The notes under the pieces were generated by a model that saw only the letters and a list, made by a program, of their open reading frames with translations, did not search any database and was not told the DNA's origin. Positions 62,488 through 64,000 of a DNA stretch of 64,000 nt are shown in pieces; the stretch's first letter is position 1; every line of letters begins with the position of its first letter. A program made the translations under genes and the position numbers. The DNA comes from Acestrorhynchus altus (lineage: Eukaryota; Chordata; Actinopteri; Characiformes; Acestrorhynchidae), in the NCBI GenBank assembly GCA_034509495.1, contig CM067512.1:1478597-1542596 (forward strand), written 5' to 3'.

Positions 62488-62631
62488 CAGACTCTGACTG
62501 ATCAGAGAGAGGGGGCGGGGCTGATGATCAACCTGCATACAGACTCTGACTGATCAGAGAGAGGGGGCGGGGCTGATGCTCAACCTGCATACAGACTCTG
62601 ACTGATCAGAGAGAGGGGGTGGGGCTAATGA
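62488..62631 (+). repeat. 52-bp GC-box tandem repeat, three copies
   Basis: Three copies of 'actctgactgatcagagaga' plus GGGGGCGGGGCTGATG, the last with one base change (ggggtgggg). Confidence 0.92.
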
Positions 62632-62810
62632 CATCACTGACCCAGATATTAGGTTACAGGTTGTTGATATTGCTTTGTTTTTCTCTTTTTTTTTGTAAAA
62701 TATTTAGAACTTATTTTTATAAATATCCTTGTCAATCTAACCATTACAAGTATGACATAAAAATGATTGCATTTTAGCTCAAAAACACCCTGGATGACCA
62801 ATTTCTCTAA

Positions 62811-63119
62811 ATGTCTGAGATATTAAGTGTTTTTTTTATTCCTTATGAGCCAGAGGAGCCAAAAAGAGGAGCACAAAAAAGTGTAGCTGCAAGTAAAGTG
62901 CCTATAAAAACTGTAAATTCCTATAAATACTTTTCTCGTTTTTGGGTGAATAAAAGTATGTTTAACTATGAAAACATGCCTCAATATTACCCAGACATTC
63001 TAATATCTAGTGGATCAATGACTAGGTTGAGGTTGAGTGAAATCACCCATTTCAGATTCACCCACATCAGTGAAGGAACTTATGTATGGCTCTGGCATCA
63101 CCAGAGATCAAACTGGTGA
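62811..63119 (+). other. Unexplained 102-codon ORF in AT-rich DNA
   Basis: An open stretch starting MSEILSVFFIPYEPEEPKRG, with aromatic-rich segments (YKYFSRFWVNKSMFNYENMP, FRFTHISEGTYVWLW). It shows no transposase motif, signal peptide or repeat composition that I recognise. There is no splice or promoter context to support it as a gene. It could be a chance ORF or part of an old mobile-element protein. Confidence 0.25.
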
Positions 63120-63410
63120 TTTTCCGATGATACAGACATCATTTACTTATTTTCCTCTTTTCGTTCCAGTGTTTTTAAGTGATTTGTCCTCTGGTTTTAT
63201 TTGATGTTTGATTTTACATCAAGATCAGTCTGGTTTAATCGATGTTTGCTGCTGTTCAGTTTGGTCTCGTTTGGTAGTTCATCCATATCCAACATTAAAA
63301 GCGTAATGGACCGCTGTGTTTAACCTTTAACTGATTGTTCTCAGGGTGAGTCATCTCCTCTCAAAAAGCTCTCTAATGCACTGGTCCATTGTCATGTATT
63401 CACAATACCC

Positions 63411-63490
<80 letters not shown>
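63411..63490. repeat. (CA)n microsatellite
   Basis: About 39 perfect CA units immediately before the doubtful exon-like segment. Confidence 0.97.
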
Positions 63491-63493
<3 letters not shown>

Positions 63494-63500
63494 CTCACAG

Positions 63501-63561
63501 GCCCATTAGACTGATGATGGCAAAACCGCTGGAGAAGCCCAAAAGCCGTTCTGTCTCCGGG
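63501..63561 (+). other. Exon-like segment of unknown gene (doubtful)
   Basis: It is bounded by CTCCTCACAG and GG|GTAAGG, both good splice-site matches. It contains an in-frame start reading MMAKPLEKPKSRSVSG. A second acceptor (GCTCTGCAG, about 63768) would join in frame to a further 23-codon open stretch that ends at a GTAGGT donor near 63838. That donor lies inside a 40-bp tandem duplication, which weakens the case. I do not recognise the protein. Confidence 0.25.
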
Positions 63562-63823
63562 TAAGGGGTTTTTGTGCTGCTGCAGATCTCCTCCACATCT
63601 CTGATGTTGAGGAGAGCGCTACTCTGCTGGATCTGGATATTAATGAACTCTTTGATCTATGTTCATCTCCAGGCTGTGGCCATGTTCCCTAATCAGATCT
63701 TCTCTCCAGCTTTCTCTAGTGGTGTCGTTATTGGACTGAAACTTTCATGACACTCTGCTCTGCAGGCCAGGGCAGCAGGTCAACTGCTTCGCTTTGAGTC
63801 AGTCTGCTTCAGGTCTGTGTCCG

Positions 63824-63903
63824 GTGATGAAGCACAAGGTAGGTGTTTCTAATAAAGTGGCCAGTGATGAAGCACAAGGTAGGTGTTTCTAATAAAGTGG
63901 CCA
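63824..63903. repeat. 40-bp tandem duplication
   Basis: Two identical copies of 'gtgatgaagcacaaggtagg' plus 'tgtttctaataaagtggcca' (starts 63824 and 63864), followed by a partial third. The 'ttctaataaagtggccagtg' motif is common in fish repeats. Confidence 0.95.
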
Positions 63904-64000
63904 GTGATTATAAAGGAAAAAATGTGGATACACAAGGACTAAAGGGTTTTAGAGTTGACAATCAATTCTTTAAATTTTCATTCAAAAACATTTTTACCAG

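Larger units (their letters stand above)
58129..64000. other. Intergenic region downstream of glrb
   Basis: A repeat-rich stretch with (ATT)n and (AAT)n arrays (58.51, 58.86-59.13 and 62.40-62.48 kb), (TG)n and (CA)n arrays (59.25, 59.46, 60.93 and 63.41 kb), Tc1 fragments, a 52-bp tandem repeat and a family C MITE. The segments 59.50-59.94, 61.16-61.50, 61.79-62.39 and 63.12-63.41 kb show no gene. In mammals GRIA2 follows GLRB, but no gria2-like exon is recognisable here. Confidence 0.6.

Overview
This window is nuclear DNA from a vertebrate, almost certainly a teleost fish. The evidence is spliced genes with GT/AG introns, dense microsatellites, and many decayed Tc1/mariner-type transposons and fish-style MITEs. 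Repeat style hints at an otophysan such as a characiform or catfish, but that is only an impression. There is nothing prokaryotic here.

Two genes are supported. On the minus strand, the first coding exon of pdgfc (platelet-derived growth factor C) lies at 23813-23921 with a clear splice donor. Everything from 23812 down to base 1 is then its first intron, filled with transposon remnants and tandem arrays. On the plus strand, a complete glrb gene (glycine receptor beta subunit) runs from a probable non-coding first exon near 33.0-33.26 kb, through the ATG at 37800, to the stop at 57323-57325. It has nine coding exons (1,485 nt including the stop, 494 residues). The two genes are head to head about 9 kb apart, the same arrangement as PDGFC and GLRB in human.

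Layout: 1-23812, pdgfc intron 1; 23813-24400, pdgfc exon 1 and GC-rich leader; 24400-32980, intergenic repeats (Tc1 and MITE copies); 32980-33256, candidate glrb promoter and leader exon; 33257-37770, glrb leader intron; 37771-57325, glrb coding exons and introns; 57326 to about 58130, glrb 3' UTR with a large GAT repeat; 58130-64000, intergenic repeats, one unexplained AT-rich ORF, and a doubtful exon-like segment near 63.5 kb.

The most unusual observation is in the last glrb exon. Exons 1-8 match the family cleanly. In exon 9 three conserved blocks are encoded in shifted frames: the Arg-Cys-Lys before the Val-Cys-Thr-Ser motif, the gephyrin-binding loop, and the fourth transmembrane helix. 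Each shift is compensated locally, so the exon stays open to the normal stop. This is either an indel-rich assembly patch next to a long TC tract or a real frame-swapped C-terminus. Other notable points are LINE-like tails lying within about 50 bases of the exon 5 and exon 6 acceptors, and several minisatellite families (51, 58 and 52 bp) that recur at separate loci.
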